DNA of 64,000 nucleotides from Streptacidiphilus sp. 4-A2 (GCA_014284505.1 JAAFYY010000001.1:5691845-5755844), one strand, 5' to 3'; counted from the stretch's first letter, positions 16,797 through 29,200 are shown. Numbers and translations are program-made. The notes: generated by a model from the sequence alone, not told the origin.

Positions 16797-17782
16797 CTAC
16801 CAGCGAGCCGCCTCCGGCAGCGGACCCCCGTACCAGATCTCCACCAGCCTGCGGGCGATGGAGATGCCGGACGGCGGCAGTACCGAGCCGTTGGCCATGC
16901 CCTCGCTGAGCTCCTCCCGGCTGAACCAGGCGGCCTCGGAGAGCTCCTCCCCGTCGACGGAGATCACGGTGCGCCCGTCGTGCTCCTCGGCGCGCGCCAT
17001 GAACCCCAGCATCAGGCTGGCCGGGAAGGGCCAGGGCTGGCTGGCGACATAGCTCACCGTGCTCAGGTCGACCCGCACCCCGGCCTCCTCGGAGACCTCC
17101 GGGCGACCGCCTGCTCCAGCGCTCCCCCGGCTCCACGAAGCCGGCCAGGGTCGAGTAGCGGCCCTCGGGCCACAGCGCCTGGCGGCCCAGCAGCGCCCGG
17201 TCCCGTCCGTCGGTGACCAGCATGATCACCGCGGCGTCCGGTGCGCGGGTAGTGCTCGTGCGCGAGGAGTGCAGCGGCGCACGTGGCCGGCCGCGGCCGG
17301 GGCGGTGGGTGCCCGCAAGCGCGAGCAGAAACGGTGCGAGCGGTGCCAGTTCTGCAGCGCCGCATGCACAGCAGTCCGGAGTCGCGGTCCCCGAGCAGCC
17401 CGCGACCTCGCGCAGACCGGCCGGGCGGCGTCGCCGTCCAGCCGCCCGGGCAGCGAGTCGAGCGACACCGCGAAGTGGGCGACCCCCTCGGTGTCGGTGC
17501 CCAGGAAGTAGCGCTCACCGTCGTCGGGCGCCTCGAAGGAGGGAAAAGCAGTACCAGCTCGCTGCCGGTGGCGGTGTCGATCACGAACGCCTGGCCCTCG
17601 GCGACCACCAGCACCCGGGTGTCCGGGTGGCTCCAGGCGGCCGCGAGCCAGGGCTCGTCCAGGCGGTGCACCGCCGCGCGGTCTACCCCGGCCCGGGCCA
17701 GGGCCAGCGGCGCGGCGGCGGCCGGTGCCGCCCCGGCTCCGGCGGGCCTGTCCACGGTCTCGTCCCTCGGCTGCACTATCAC
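16797..17782 (-). CDS. nudC: NAD(+) diphosphatase NudC-type NUDIX hydrolase, multiply frameshifted
   Basis: Pieces in order are an N-terminal domain (DEPWLAAAWSHPDTRVLVVA, then YFLGTDTEGVAHFAV), a zinc-ribbon start NWHRSHRFCSR, HYPRTDPAVIMLVTDGRDRA in mixed frames, LGRQALWPEGRYSTLAGFVE and PGE of the NUDIX region, and the family-specific SQPWPFPASLMLGFMARA. SQPWPFP-type sequence after the NUDIX box is characteristic of NADH/NAD diphosphatases, which split NADH to NMNH and AMP and can remove NAD caps from RNA. At least five frameshifts are present. GTG 17782 follows AAGGGGA. It is 47 bases downstream of the dipeptidase gene, so probably in one operon. Synteny matches Rv3199c. Confidence 0.85.
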
Positions 17783-17829
17783 GTCCGCGGTTCCCCTTCT
17801 CAGTCGGTGTCATCGGGCTCCGCCTGCCG

Positions 17830-19256
17830 TCAGGCCCGGTCGGTTCCCGCGGCCTGCGGGCTCCAGTGCTCGGCCAGGTCGGTCCACAGGTAGGCGGCGG
17901 TCTCCACGCCCTTGGCCAGCAGGTCCAGTTCGACCTTCTCGTCGATGGAGTGCCAGCCGTCCGAGGGCACCGAGATCCCCAGGAACAGCACCGGGGCGCC
18001 CAGGACGTCCTGCAGGTCGGCCGCCGGTCCGGAGCCGCCCTCGCGGGTGAACAGGATCTCCTGCTCGAACGCGCGTCCCATCGAGCGCACCAGCGACTGG
18101 AGCGCCGGGTGGTCCAGCGGGGTCAGGCAGGGACGGGTGGCCCCGGGAAGACGATCTCGTGCCGGATGCCCGCGGGCAGCTGCTCGGCGACCCAGGCGGT
18201 GATCGCCTCGCGGATCTTCTCCGCCTCCATCCCGGCGACCAGCCGGAAGGAGAGCTTGAGGTGTGCCTCGGCCGGGACGATGGTCTTGCCGCCGGGGCCG
18301 GTGTAGCCGCCCCAGATGCCGTTGACCTCGGCCGTCGGCCGGGCCCAGACCCGCTCCAGGGTGCTGAAGCCGGTCTCGCCGAGGGTCGCGCCGGACCTGG
18401 CGACGGACAGCCAGCGCTCCTCGTCGAACGGCAGCGCGGCGAAGAGCTCGCGCTCCTGCTCGGTGAGCTCCAGCAGGCCGTCGTAGAAGCCGGGGACGGC
18501 TACCCGCCGGTCCTCCGTGTGCAGCGCCGCGACCAGCCGGGCCGCCTCCGTGGCCGGGTTGGGCACCGCGCCGCCGAAGGAGCCGGAGTGGATGTCCTGG
18601 GCCGGGCCGTACAGGTCGATCTGGCAGTCCATCAGGCCGCGCATGCCGGTGCACACGGTCGGGGTCTGCGCGGACCACATGCCGGTGTCGGAGATGACCA
18701 CCACGTCCGCCGCGAGCCGCTCGGCCCGCTCCCGGACCAGCGCCTCGAAGTTCGGCGAACCGGACTCCTCCTCGCCCTCCACCAGCAGCTTCAGGTTGAC
18801 CGCGGGCGCGGTGCGGCCGGTCGCGGCCAGGTGCGCCCGCACCCCGAGCGTGTGGAAGAAGACCTGGCCCTTGTCGTCCGCCGCGCCGCGCGCGTGCAGC
18901 CGGCCGTCCACCACCACCGGCTCGAACGGGTCGGTCGCCCAGCCGTCGGCGCGGTCGGCGGGCTGGACGTCGTGGTGCCCGTACACCAGCACCGTCGGCG
19001 CGGCCGGGTCCCCGGAGGGCCACTCGGCGAAGACCGCAGGCAGCCCGCCGCCGGGGGTCTCCCAGACCTCCGCGACCGGGAATCCGGTGTCCCGCAGCGC
19101 CTGCACCAGCCACTCGGCGGAGCGCCGCACCTCGCCCGCCCGGGCGGGGTCGGCGGAGACCGAGGGGATGCGCAGCCAGGTGGCCAGGTCGTCGAGGAAG
19201 GCGTCGCGGTGCTCGGCGATGAACTCGCGGACCACACTGTCCGGGGAAGTCGTCAT
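17830..19256 (-). CDS. M20-family metallodipeptidase, frameshifted near the C-terminus
   Basis: The roughly 470-residue protein has the M20 di-zinc site: GHHDVQPADR, RGAADDKGQVF, VEGEEESGSPNF and, in the lid/dimerisation part, IHSGSFGGAVPNPA. The family hydrolyses dipeptides and related amides in the cytoplasm. Near 18135 the frame shifts; the C-terminal block QEILFTREGGSGPAADLQDV continues in the second frame, with the final His ligand expected in this region. ATG 19256 (MTTSPDSVVREF) is chosen because upstream residues are not family-like. It lies 106 bases after the ABC permease stop. Confidence 0.9.
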
Positions 19257-19362
19257 GGGTACGACTCTAGTTCGCACCCCGGAACGCTCCGCACCGTGCC
19301 CCGCCCCCGCCGGAACGGCGGCAGGGCGGGACACGGTGCGCGGGACGGGACACAGTGCCCGG

Positions 19363-22207
19363 TCAGGAGGCCCGGCGGGTCAGCAGCACCCGCGAGCGGG
19401 TGCAGCCCGCCGCCAGCAGCCAGGCCAGCAGCGGCAGGCCCAGCACGAGCAGCGCCAGCGTCCCCCAGGGCAGGACCAGCCCCGGTACGGGGACCGGAAG
19501 CCGGTAGATCACACCCGCTATGTACGACTCGCCCAGACCCGTGCCCTGGCCCCGGTAGCGCCACAGCGCCCAGGCCGGGACGATCCCGGCCCCCGTGCCC
19601 AGCACCGCGCCCATCGCCGCGATCACCATGCACTGGAACCCGGAGAGCCGGCGCCTGATCCCCGGCGCGGCCCCGACCGCGGCCAGCGTCGCCAGATCCG
19701 ACTGCGAGTCGGCGGCGGCGAGGCCGGTGGCGATGGCCGCGGCCCCGATCGCCACCACCGAGGCGATCACCGCCAGGCCGATCGTGATCGCACTGTTGGT
19801 GCTCTGGTATCCGCGCTCCACCGACAGCGTGGCCTGGCCGGACACCCGGCCGAGGGCGGCGGCCAGGCGCTGCTGCTCGGCGCTGTCGACGCCCCCGACG
19901 GCAGCCAGACCGCCGCCATCGGGGCGGTCCGCAGCCCGGCCCGGACCGCGGCGGCCGGTGACAGCACCGCCTGGACCGGCGCGGAGGGCCGGTTCACCAC
20001 CAGCGCGGGCAGGCTGACCGTGGTGGTCCTGGCCGGGCTCGCGCCGCCGGTGCCGTCCGTGAGCCGCAGGTTCAGGGTGACCCGGCCGTCGGTCACCAGG
20101 CTCGGGTCGGTGACCAGCGCCGTCCCGGCCGCGAGGGCCTGGCCGGCGGACGGGTCCAGGCCGCCGCCGAGCAGGGCGGGCAGCGCGGCGGGCCCGGTCG
20201 CGATCACGTTCTCCCCGTCGAGCGCCCCCACGTTGAGCATGGTCGAGGCGCACGCCTTGTTGAGGACCTGCACCCCGGTCACCGGGGTGCCCTGGGCGGA
20301 GCCGTTGGCCGAGCCCGGGCAGTGCAGCGCGGCCGGGAAGGCCACCGTGACGGTGCCGCAGGTGGCCATGTCCGGCGCGTCGCAGTCGTGCTGGTAGTAC
20401 AGCCGGTCCAGGTCACCGCGCGGCCCGAGGTCGGCGCTGTTCTGGACCGCGCCGGCCTCGGCCGCCATCCGGGCCGGGGTGTCCGAGGACTGGTACTGGA
20501 GCATGACCGAGCCGATCGCCCCGGACGGCTGGTACTGCGCGCGGGAGGCGGTGTCGCTGCTGCTCTGGTAGACGCTGACGGCGACCGCGCCGGCCACCGC
20601 CGCCATCACCGCGGCCACCGCCGGGGCGGTACGGCCCCGGTTGCGGGTGGAGTCGCGCAGGGCCAGTCGCGGGCCGAGCGGCAGCAGCCGGCCCAGCCGT
20701 CCGAACAGGCCGACCAGGAACGGGGTGCAGGCGACCGCCCCGAGCTCGGCCAGGATCGATCCGCCGAGGATGAACATGCTGCCGCGGCCGGTGCCGACGC
20801 CCAGCAGCGCGACCGCCGTGCCGCCGGCCACCGCGAGCGCGCCCAGCACGGTGAGCCAGGCGGGCGGCGCCTTGACGATCCCGCGGCCGGTCAGCGAGGT
20901 CATCACGTCCTGGCGGGACGCCTGGACCGCCGGGACGACCGCCGCCAGCAGCCCGGTGACCAGCCCGACCAGCATGATGCCGAGCAGGTCGACCGGCCGC
21001 AGCGAGTAGCCGCCGAAGCGCGCGCCGGAGAGCGACTCCAGTTCACCGCGGCCCAGCGCGACCGCGATCGCGCCGACCACGATGCCGGTGACCGCGCCGG
21101 TCAGGCCGAGCACCACGCCGCTGCCGAGCACCACCGCCCGGATGTGCGCCCGGTCGCCGCCGCCGGCCGCGATCAGCCCCAGCTGCCGCCGCGAGCGGCG
21201 TGCCCCGACCGCGAAGGCCGGCCCTGCGAGCAGCACGATTTCGAGCAGCGCCATACCGACCACGGTCGCCAGCACCGCAGTAGCCACCGGATCGGATGAT
21301 CGCCCCAGGTTGTGGTACCCCGGGTCCTGGTCGAGCGGCACCGCGCTGTCCGGCGGCGGGTCCTGCAGCACCGCGCGGGAGGTGATCACAAAGCCCCACT
21401 GGTTGGCCTTGAGCACGTCGTCCCAGCTGAAGCCGGAGTGGCCGGGCATGGCCAGCAGCCACCCCATCGGCGGCCCGGCGGGCTGGGCGGGGCCGGTGGT
21501 ACCGGTGTTCTGCGCGGCGAGCACCGTGGCCAGGTCCGTCGGCCACAGCACCAGCTGGTCGTCGTTCAGGTCGCCCGGGAACTCCACGGCCGCGGTGATG
21601 GTCAGCGGTGTGCTGGTGCCGGCCGGGGTGGTGGTCCGGCCGATCCGCAGGCCGGAGTCCTTGAGGAAGGCGGTGCTGGCGGCGACCTGGCCGGGGCCGG
21701 TGGGCCAGCGGCCCTGGTCCAGGTCGACCATGCCGTGGGTGAGCGGGTCCGCCAAGTCGAAGCCCTGTATCAGCGCCGGGAGCACTCCGTTCGCGGTGCT
21801 GGTGGGCAGCAGCCGGGCCTGCTCCAGCGGCAGCAGCCGGGCCCCGGCGGGCAGCGCCTGCTGGAGCAGCCGGGCCAGCGGCTCCGCGGCCCGGGACTTC
21901 TCCAGGGCGGTCGGGCTGGGGCTGTTGCCGCCGTCGGCGGGGGTGTAGGTGGCGCCGCCGAACGGGTTCGGGGCCTGCTCGACCCGCCAGCCGGCCTGCG
22001 AGCCGATCTGGACGAACGCGTCGGCCGTGCCCATGGTCCGGGTGGCCCGCTCCTGGACGGTGAGCTCGGAGCTGCGGTAGGTGACGTCGGCCGCGGCCAC
22101 GCCCAGCACCGGGATCGCGATCATGGCGATGACCAGGGCGCTGCGGCCCTTGGCCCGCAGCGCGTCGCGGCGGGCGATGCGCAGCGCGGCCCGCCAGGCG
22201 GTGAGCT

Positions 22208-22211
<4 letters not shown>
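19363..22211 (-). CDS. FtsX-like ABC transporter permease, frameshifted
   Basis: The roughly 949-residue MacB/FtsX-type permease starts with MKLTAWRAALRIARRDALRA, the usual amphipathic lead-in. It has a first transmembrane helix, a large extracellular domain, a central membrane block (IVLLAGPAFAVGARRSRRQL; LLGIMLVGLVTGLLAAVVPA) and a final FtsX block after a second extracellular domain (SAITIGLAVIASVVAIGAAA). Near 19905-19925 the frame changes and resumes in AAVGGVDSAEQQRLAAALG. GTG 22211 overlaps the ATPase stop (GTGA), so the proteins are translationally coupled. The substrate is unknown; such pairs export peptides or lipids or move lipoproteins. Confidence 0.9.
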
Positions 22212-23018
<807 letters not shown>

Positions 23019-23022
<4 letters not shown>

Positions 23023-23692
23023 CGTTTCCTGCTTCCCCTCGATGTTGCTGTGCTCTCCGCCGCGGTGGTCCTCGGCGACGGGGTCGGGGCCTGGCCCTGG
23101 GCGCCGCCCCGGGCCGCCCGCTCGGCCTGCCGCTCGGCGTGCCGGAGCAGCCGGGTCTCGCAGTGGTCCAGCCAGCGGACCTCGGCCTCGGCCTGGAAGA
23201 TCAGCTGGTCCAGGACCAGCAGCCAGGCCAGGTCCTGGCTTTCGGCGCCCGCGTCCGCGCCGGCCCGGGCGGGGCTCTCGGTCGCGGCCAGCGCCCGGGC
23301 CTTGAGCCGGGTGTAGTCCTGGAGCGCGCGGACGGTGTGGCTGCGCTGCCGCTGGATCACCGCGGCGACATCCACCCCGGCCACCGTCACCGCCATGGCC
23401 AGCTTTATGGCCAGCTCGTCCCGCGGCGGGCTGTCCCGGCGTACCGGGCTGCCGAACCAGGTCCGCAGTTCCTCACGCCCGGGGTCGGTGATGGCGTAGA
23501 AGGCGTGGCCCTCGGCGTCCTCCCCGTCGGGCGGACCAGGCCGTCCCGTTCCAGGCGGCCGAGGGTGGTGTAGACCTGGCCGACGTTCAACGGCCAGGTG
23601 GCGCCGGTACGGGCTTCGAACTCGGTTCTCAGCTGGTAGCCGTAGCGCGGGCCCTCTTCGAGCAGGGCAAGCAGCCCGTGGCGGATCGACAT
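23019..23692 (-). CDS. PadR-family transcriptional regulator, frameshifted
   Basis: The N-terminus MSIRHGLLALLEEGPRYGYQ with GATWPLNVGQVYTTLGRLER is the PadR winged helix. After a frame break near 23525 the protein continues EGHAFYAITDPGREELRTWF and a long C-terminal four-helix effector region with a coiled-coil-like arm. PadR proteins repress adjacent transporters and release DNA on binding a small molecule. It is the first gene of the ABC exporter operon, with ATGA overlap to the ATPase. There is no ribosome site; a good promoter ends just before the ATG, so the mRNA is probably leaderless. Confidence 0.9.
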
Positions 23693-23729
23693 ACTGAGTA
23701 TGTATACCCGGTATGCACGACCGCTTCAA
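23690..23729 (-). promoter_or_regulatory. Leaderless promoter and operator of the PadR/ABC operon
   Basis: On the minus strand TTGAAG (23724-23729) and TATACA (23701-23706) are exactly 17 bases apart and place the transcription start at or near the ATG at 23692. The palindrome ATACTCAGTAT overlaps the start codon, and a second imperfect one (GCATACCGGGTATAC) overlaps the -10. ATACT/AGTAT palindromes are typical PadR sites, so autorepression is likely. Confidence 0.7.
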
Positions 23730-23775
23730 GCGCCGAACGGCACGGCCGGGCCCCGCGACGCACTATGTTCAACGG

Positions 23776-24761
23776 GTGAGCCAGCTGCGCATCGCGACCT
23801 TCAACCTGCTGCACGGCCAGCCCCTGGGGCCCGACGGCGACCCGATCCCGACACCCGCGACCGCCGACCCGGCCGCGCCCCTGGCCGAGGCGATCGCGGC
23901 CCTGGACGCCGATGTGCTGGCGCTCCAGGAGGTGGACCGCTACCAGCACCGCTCCGGCCTGGTCGACCAGGCCGCCGTGGCCGCCAAGGCGATGGCGGCC
24001 ACCGACTGGCGCTTCGCCGCCGCGCTGCACGGCCGCCCCGCGCCGGTCGCGGGCTGGATCCCCGACCCCGGCGGCCACGGGATGCGGGTCTACGGACCGG
24101 ACGAGACCGGCAGCTGCACCGACCTGCCCGCCTACGGCACCGCCCTGATCACCCGGCTGCCGGTACGGCAGTGGCGGGCCCGGCGCTTCCCGCCGGCCCC
24201 CTTCGGGCTGCCGCTGCGGGTCGCCGGACGGCGCGGGCTGACCCCCGTGCCGGACGAGCCCAGGGCGGCGGTCGCGGCGGTACTGGAAGGGCCGAACGGG
24301 CAGTTCACCGTGGTCGCCGCGCACCTGTCGTTCGTGCCCGGCTGGAACATGGGCCAGCTCGCCGGGATCCGCCGCTGGATCGCCGACCTGCCCGCGCCCT
24401 ACCTGCTGCTCGGAGACTTCAACCTGGTCGGCGCGGTGCCCCGGACGGTGCTCGGCGGCGCGGCCGTGGTGGACGGCCTGGGCCGGCGCCGGGCTTACCC
24501 CGGCCCGCCCGTGAGCCCCGGGACAGCCGGGAGGCGCTGAGCCGGGAGGCCCGGCGCGCGCGGCGGGCGCTGCCGCGGCGCGCGCTGCTGCGGGGCTGGC
24601 GGGACCTGGCCCGCACCCCCACCTATCCGGCGCACCGGCCGGCCGTGCAGTTCGACCATGTGCTGGCCGTCGGCATCCCGCGCAGCGCGGTGAGCCGGAC
24701 CAGCACCCCGGCGGTCGGGGTGTCCGACCACCGGCCGCTGGTGGTCGACCTCTCCCTGTGA
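23776..24761 (+). CDS. Endonuclease/exonuclease/phosphatase family protein, frameshifted
   Basis: EEP-fold motifs occur in order: RIATFNLLHGQ, VLALQEVDRYQHRSG (metal-binding Glu), VVAAHLSF, YLLLGDFNLVG (catalytic Asp/Asn) and, after a frame break between 24450 and 24535, VGVSDHRPLVVDLSL (catalytic His). The family covers DNase I-like nucleases and sphingomyelinase/phosphoinositide phosphatases; there is no signal peptide, so a cytoplasmic role is likely. GTG 23776 lies divergent from the PadR operon, 83 bases away. The substrate is not determinable. Confidence 0.87.
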
Positions 24762-24788
24762 CCGCCGCGACCACTGCGGCCGCCGCGA

Positions 24789-24858
24789 CCTCCGGGGCGT
24801 CCGGGGCGTCCGGGGCGTCTGCGGCATCCGGAGCGTCCGGGGCGTCCGGGGCGTCCGG
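24789..24858. repeat. 9-bp tandem repeat between convergent genes
   Basis: The unit TCCGGGGCG is repeated about seven times with two degenerate copies (TCTGCGGCA, TCCGGAGCG). It lies between the stop of the EEP gene and the stop of the PP2C gene and does not encode part of either. Confidence 0.9.
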
Positions 24859-26058
24859 CTAGCGGACGCCCTCGCTGGCCCCGCCCCGGGGGCGGCCGAC
24901 CTTGTGCAGCGCCACATAGGCGGTGGACGCCTCCACCGGCGCGGCCCGCTGCTGGGCCAACGGCTCGTACTGGAGCAGCAGCATCGCCGCGTCGTCGCCG
25001 AGCTGGCGGCCGACATGACGGCGCACGTCCTCGTGCACCCGCTCCAGCACATCGGCCGGGTCGTCCGCGACCGCGCACTCCGGCAGCCGGTCGGCCAGCG
25101 GGTAGAACACGCCCCAGCTGTCCCTGGCCTCGATCACGCCGTCGGTGTACAGCAGCAGCCGGTCGCCCGGCCGGCACGGGAACCGCAGCACCGGCGGGTC
25201 CACCTCGGACGGTTCGAGCACGCCCAGCGGCGGTACCCGCGGCTCCGACTCCAGCAGCACCGAGGACTCGTCGCCGCGCAGCAGCAGCGGTCCCGGGTGC
25301 CCGCAGTTGACGATCTCGGCCACCCCGTCCGGTCGCACGCAGACCAGCACCAGGGTGACGAACTCCTCCTCCACCCGCTCGTGGTCGCCCTCCCGCAGCG
25401 CCCGGTCCAGGCTGACCGCGAGCCAGGCGGCGACCTTGTCCAGCTCGGGCTCCTGGTGGGCGGCCTCGCGGAAGGCGCCGAGCACCGCGGCCGCGGTCTC
25501 CACCGCGCCCAGGCCCTTGCCGCGCACGTCGCCGATCACCGCGCGGACCCCGTAGCGGGTCTGCACCACCTCGTACAGGTCGCCGCCGATGCTGGCGTGC
25601 GCGGCCGCGGCGGCGTAGTGCACCGCGGCCCGCACCGGCCCGATCCGGTCCGGGATGGAGCGCAGCAGCACCCGCTGGGCCACCTCGGAGACCAGCCGGG
25701 CATCGGCGAGCTCCTGCTCCTGCCGGTTCCGCAGCAGCACACTGGCCGCGCCGATCGCGGTGATCAGCACGATCGCCATGACGCTGGCCCCGTGCACCGA
25801 CTGACCCAGCGTGCCGTCGTGCGCGGACAGGCCGAAGGCCACGCCCACGGTGATCCCGCCGATCAGCACCGGGTACCAGGTCTTGTTGCTCACCACCGCC
25901 GCCAGCGCGGGGCCCACGGTCAGCGCCGGTTCGAAGGTGACCCTGGGACTGCGCCCGGCGAAGTCCAGCGCCAGCACGAACACGATCCCGAGGAACGGAA
26001 GCGCCAATATCGCTCGGTGCCAGGGGATGCTGCGGCGAAACCTTCCGGCGGGACTCAA
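24859..26058 (-). CDS. Membrane PP2C/SpoIIE-type Ser/Thr phosphatase
   Basis: The 399-residue protein has four predicted transmembrane segments in the first 110 residues (AILALPFLGIVFVLAL; VLIGGITVGVAFGL; VMAIVLITAIGAASVLL). A linker and a SpoIIE/PPM phosphatase domain follow, with metal-binding GGDLYEV, IGDVRGKG, VNCGHPGP, LLLYTDGVIEARD and GDDAAMLLL. Such enzymes dephosphorylate anti-anti-sigma factors. TTG 26058 is the probable start: AGGAG lies eight bases upstream and no ATG or GTG fits. The gene is intact and stands alone with about 210 bases upstream. Confidence 0.92.
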   Translation of the reverse strand: MSPAGRFRRSIPWHRAILALPFLGIVFVLALDFAGRSPRVTFEPALTVGPALAAVVSNKTWYPVLIGGITVGVAFGLSAHDGTLGQSVHGASVMAIVLITAIGAASVLLRNRQEQELADARLVSEVAQRVLLRSIPDRIGPVRAAVHYAAAAAHASIGGDLYEVVQTRYGVRAVIGDVRGKGLGAVETAAAVLGAFREAAHQEPELDKVAAWLAVSLDRALREGDHERVEEEFVTLVLVCVRPDGVAEIVNCGHPGPLLLRGDESSVLLESEPRVPPLGVLEPSEVDPPVLRFPCRPGDRLLLYTDGVIEARDSWGVFYPLADRLPECAVADDPADVLERVHEDVRRHVGRQLGDDAAMLLLQYEPLAQQRAAPVEASTAYVALHKVGRPRGGASEGVR

Positions 26059-26270
26059 CGTCTTTTCTCCTGCGGGCGCTGTGCTGCGGCGGTGCTACGG
26101 CGATAGGAAGGAAGGCTGGTGGTGGACCTGGGCCGGAGCCGGGGGCACGGCGGGCGACCGGCAGGAACACCGGGCCACCGACGGTGACTGCGGTGGTTCA
26201 GAATTGGACATCGGATGACTGGTTGGTGCCAATAACATTAGGCACGAAAAGGACATGCTGCACAGTCATT

Positions 26271-29200
26271 TCACGGTTTTCCCTTGGTATCACCATCCAT
26301 AGGCCGCCCGTTCGGAGTAATGGACGTGAGCAGCGCCTCCAGCTCCTCCCGGCCGGGGAGCTGCTCCGGGCGGACCACCTGCCCACTGCGCACATACAGG
26401 AACGCCGCCGAGACCTGCTCCGGCGCCAGGCCGTGCGCCTCCGCCCAGGCCAGCCGGTACACCGCCAGCTGGAGCGGATCGGCGGTCTCCTGCCGGCCGG
26501 TCTTCCAGTCGACCACCTCGTAGGCGTCCGGGCCGCTCCGGTAGACCGCGTCGATCCGGCCGCGGACCACCCGCCCGGCCAGCAGCAGCTGGAACGGGGC
26601 CTCCACCCGGTAGGGGGTGAGCGCGGCATAGGGGGTGCGCAGGAACGCCTCCTTGAGCCGGGCGAGCTCGCGCTCGTCCTCGACCAGGTCGTCGTCCGCG
26701 TCCGGCAGGGTGTCGGTGCCCAGCAGCATCAGTGGCTCGAACCGGGCCTCCACCCAGCTGTGGAAGCGGGTGCCGCGGCGGGCCGCGGGCTGCGGCGGGC
26801 GCGGCATCGGCCGGGCCAGCTCCCGGGCGAAGCCGTCCGGGTCGGACGCCAGCCGCAGCAGCTGGGAGGCGGAGAGCGCGGCGGGCAGCGGGACGTCCCG
26901 GCGGCCGGCCCGGGCGCGCAGCAGCTCACCGGTGAGGGCCTCCAGGTCGCGGTCCCAGGACAGCACCAGCCGCCGCTCCTCCGGGACCAGCTCCGACTCC
27001 GCCGGCTCCGTCTGCTCCGCCGGGTGCTCGCCGCGCAGCCCGGCCAGCACCCGCAGGCCCGCCGCGCGCACGCGGGCCGCCTGGGCCGCGCCGTCCAGCG
27101 GCAGCGGCCAGGGGTGGTCGGCGGCGTGGGCCAGGGCGGGGTTCACCGCGTCCTCGGCCGGGGCGTCCGCCCAGGCCTCGATCTCGCCGCCGGTCCCGGC
27201 CTCGCAGTACTCGCGCAGCGCCTCCAGGAACGGCGAGGGACCCCGGGCCGCTTCTGCGACGGACCCCACCAGTGCCCGGAGGCCAGCAGCAGCTCCCGGG
27301 GCCGGGTGAAGGCGACATAGCCGAGCCGGCGCTCCTCGGTCGCGGCGTGCTCCTTCATCTCCGCGGCGAACGCCTTCATCCCGGCCGCGGTCCAGGGCGG
27401 GGTGCCGGGCAGGGTGGGCGCGTCGCCGCGCAGGTCGTGCGGCAGCGCCTCCGGGCGGCCGGTCCAGCGCTCCCGGCCCTTCTCCGCCGGGAAGGCACCC
27501 CTGACCAGGCCGGGGACCGCGACCACGTCCCACTCCAGGCCCTTGGACTTGTGCACGGTGAGCACCTTCACCGTGTCGTCGCCGCCGGGAAGGGTGCTGT
27601 CCAGGCCCCGCTCGAACTCCTGGGCCGCGCGCAGAAAGCCGAGGAAGGCCGCCAGCGAGGGGTCGCCGTCGAGGTCGGCGAAGCCCGCCGCGACATCCAG
27701 GAAGGCGTTCAGGGTCTCCTTCCGGCGGGCGGCCAGGGCGTGCGGGGAGGCCGAGAGCTCGACCTCCAGGCCGGTCACCGTCGAGCACCCGGTGCAGCAC
27801 GTCCATCAGCGGCTCGGCCAGCGCCCGGCGCAGGTCGCGGATCTCCGCGGCGAGCCGGGCGAAGCGGGCCCGGGCCTCGTCCGAGACCGGCAGCTCCCTT
27901 TCGTCCCGGCCGTCCGGGTGCAGGAAGCTCTCCAGCGCGTCGGCGAGGGAGACCACCTCGGTCGGGTCGGTCCCGGCCACCGCCTCGGCCAGCCGGTCGG
28001 CACCGGCGTCACCCGGGCCGCCGGAGACCCGGACCAGATCCCGGGCGCGGCGGCCGAGCAGCGCCAGATCCCGCGGGCCGATCCGCCAGCGCGGGCCGAC
28101 CAGCAGCCGGACCAGCGCGGCATTGGCCGTCGGATCCTGGAGCACCTCGCAGACCGCGACCAGGTCCGCGACCTCGGGCAGGTTCAGCAGCCCGGACAGG
28201 CCGACGACCTCCACCGGGATGTCGCGGGCGACCAGCGCGGCGTGCATGTCAGGGAAGAGGTCGCGCCCGGCCCGGCAGAGCACGGCGATCCGACCGGGCC
28301 TGGTCCCGGTGCGGACCAGATGGGCGATGGAGTCGGCGAGCCAGGCCACCTCCTGCTCGTGGGTCTCCAGCAGGGCGCAGCGCAGAAAGCCCTCGCGCTC
28401 GGCGCCCGGGGCCGGGCGCAGCGCCTCGACTCCCTGGTGCAGTTCGCGCAGCGGCGCGGCCAGGGTGTTGGCGAAGTCCAGCAGCCAGCCGCCGCTGCGG
28501 CGGTTCTCCGAGAGCGAGTAACGCTCGGCCGGACTGCCGTCGGCCTGGGGGAAGTGCACCGGGAAGTCGTCGAGGTTGGCCACCGAGGCCCCGCGCCAGC
28601 CGTAGATGGCCTGGCAGGGGTCGCCGACCGCGGTGACCGGGTGCCCGCCGGCGCCCCACTGCCCGTCCGCCCGCCGCCCGTCCGCGCCGCGCCGCCCGTC
28701 CGCATGCTGCCCGCCGCCCGCGCCGAAGAGCCCGGAGAGCAGCAGCCGCTGGGCGACCGAGGTGTCCTGGTACTCGTCCAGCAGCACCACCCGGAACTGC
28801 GCCCGCAGCAGCCGCGCCACCTCGGGGTGCTCCTGGGCCAGCCGGGCGCAGGCCGCTATCTGGTCGCCGAAGTCCATCAGCCCGGCCTCGGTCTTCCGGG
28901 CCCGGTAGCGCTGGACCAGGTCGACGAGCTCCAGCCGGGCGGCGGCGGCCCTGGGGACCTTCCGCAGGTCCTCGTTGCCGAGCCTGGCCCCGGCCAGCCC
29001 GACGAGCAGCCCGGTGTCGTACGCCCGCAGCTGCTCGGGGTGACCAGGTGCTCGGCCAGCTCGCCGTCCAGGGTGAGCAGGTTGTCGATCAGGGTGGGGA
29101 AGGCGCCGGTCAGCGCCGGGTAGGGGCCCGGCGCCTGGCGCAGCACCCGGGCCGCCAACTGGTAGCGGGTGGCGTCGGCGAGCAGCCTGACGTCGGGCTC

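Noticed and set aside
24789..24858. CRISPR array
   Set aside because: Nine-base units follow each other without spacers; it is a simple tandem repeat. The same applies to the arrays at 42311, 53245 and 59721.
26227..26246. GTGCC...GGCAC inverted repeat as an operator upstream of the PP2C gene
   Set aside because: The arms are short and imperfect, and it lies next to the adnB stop; it could as well be a weak terminator, so I do not annotate it.
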